Translations under genes and position numbers: made by a program
Assembly (NCBI RefSeq): GCF_023634765.1
Contig: NZ_JAMLFX010000002.1
Span: 143,524-196,610 of the forward strand
Length of the DNA stretch: 53,087 nt
Direction of reading: 5' to 3'
From: Pseudomonas sp. AKS31
Lineage (GTDB): Bacteria; Pseudomonadota; Gammaproteobacteria; Pseudomonadales; Pseudomonadaceae
Shown: positions 53,033 through 53,087 of the stretch, piece by piece
How the letters are laid out: every line of letters starts with the position of its first letter
How positions within the stretch are numbered: the stretch's first letter is position 1
Notes under the pieces: model-generated
What the model was told of the DNA's origin: nothing
The model's input: the letters and a program-made list of their open reading frames with translations, nothing else
Database searches by the model: none

Positions 53033-53087
53033 CTTCGCGACCAGGCTCGCTCCCACATTGGAATGCGGTTCCTCTGTGGGAGCGAGC
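53033..53087. repeat. Family-B REP pair, cut by the window end
   Basis: TTCGCGACCAGGCTCGCTCC at 53033-53052 and GTGGGAGCGAGC at 53076-53087 are the arms of a family-B pair downstream of rnhA; the right arm continues beyond the window. Confidence 0.75.

Overview
The window looks like a chromosomal segment of a fluorescent-group Pseudomonas. The evidence is GC-rich coding sequence with typical Pseudomonas gene neighbourhoods (gloB divergent from a methyltransferase-rnhA pair; bphO-bphP; the yejABEF-type operon followed by fabI) and many REP-type palindromes of the kind common in that group. The species call is inference. No rRNA, tRNA, CRISPR array, complete insertion sequence, prophage or origin was seen.

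Layout. 1-4.0 kb: the 3'-truncated edge of a LysR regulator, then moaB followed by a moeA cut off after about 54 codons by REP elements, then a bestrophin-like channel gene and moaA on the other strand. 4.2-8.3 kb: a secreted CAP-domain protein, a SleB-type cell-wall hydrolase, and a LysR regulator divergent from an MFS exporter. 8.3-10.8 kb: a CopRS-like two-component operon headed by a small DUF2790 protein. 11-14 kb: two divergent L,D-transpeptidase-type genes and a DoxX protein. 14-18.2 kb: an AlkA-like glycosylase, an isocitrate lyase/PEP mutase-family enzyme, Ada, a VOC protein and a LysE-type exporter. 18.4-21.3 kb: heme oxygenase and bacteriophytochrome, a red-light sensing pair. 21.5-27 kb: a LysE exporter, an ArsR-controlled quinone oxidoreductase/monooxygenase operon with two matching operators, an AraC regulator, a VOC/PhnB protein and a periplasmic protein.

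26.9-30.3 kb is the clearest accessory segment. The tail of a lost TonB-dependent receptor borders two AT-richer lipoprotein genes, one a calcineurin-like phosphoesterase with an internal run of eight G. 30.3-37 kb: a methyltransferase, a GFA protein, a chloroperoxidase-type hydrolase, a molybdenum hydroxylase operon (iorA-iorB-cytochrome c) and a GAF-GGDEF diguanylate cyclase. 37.3-40.4 kb: a 1046-residue protein of no recognised family. 40.5-48.8 kb: fabI and a Yej-type peptide ABC transporter operon with two binding proteins. 48.9-53 kb: a tandem repeat block, mltD, gloB, a methyltransferase and rnhA.

Four repeat families recur: A (core GCTGGCAAGCCAGCTCCCAC), B (core GCGAGCAGGCTCGCTCCCAC), C (core GTAGGAGCTGCCGAAGGCTG) and D (core CCCTCACCCTAACCCTCTCC). 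They sit between genes, and in three places they have shaped genes: the moeA truncation, the C-terminus of the CopS-like kinase and the C-terminus of the AlkA-like glycosylase. The best candidates for something undescribed are the lipoprotein pair at 27.36-29.98 kb and the 1046-residue protein at 37.27-40.41 kb.
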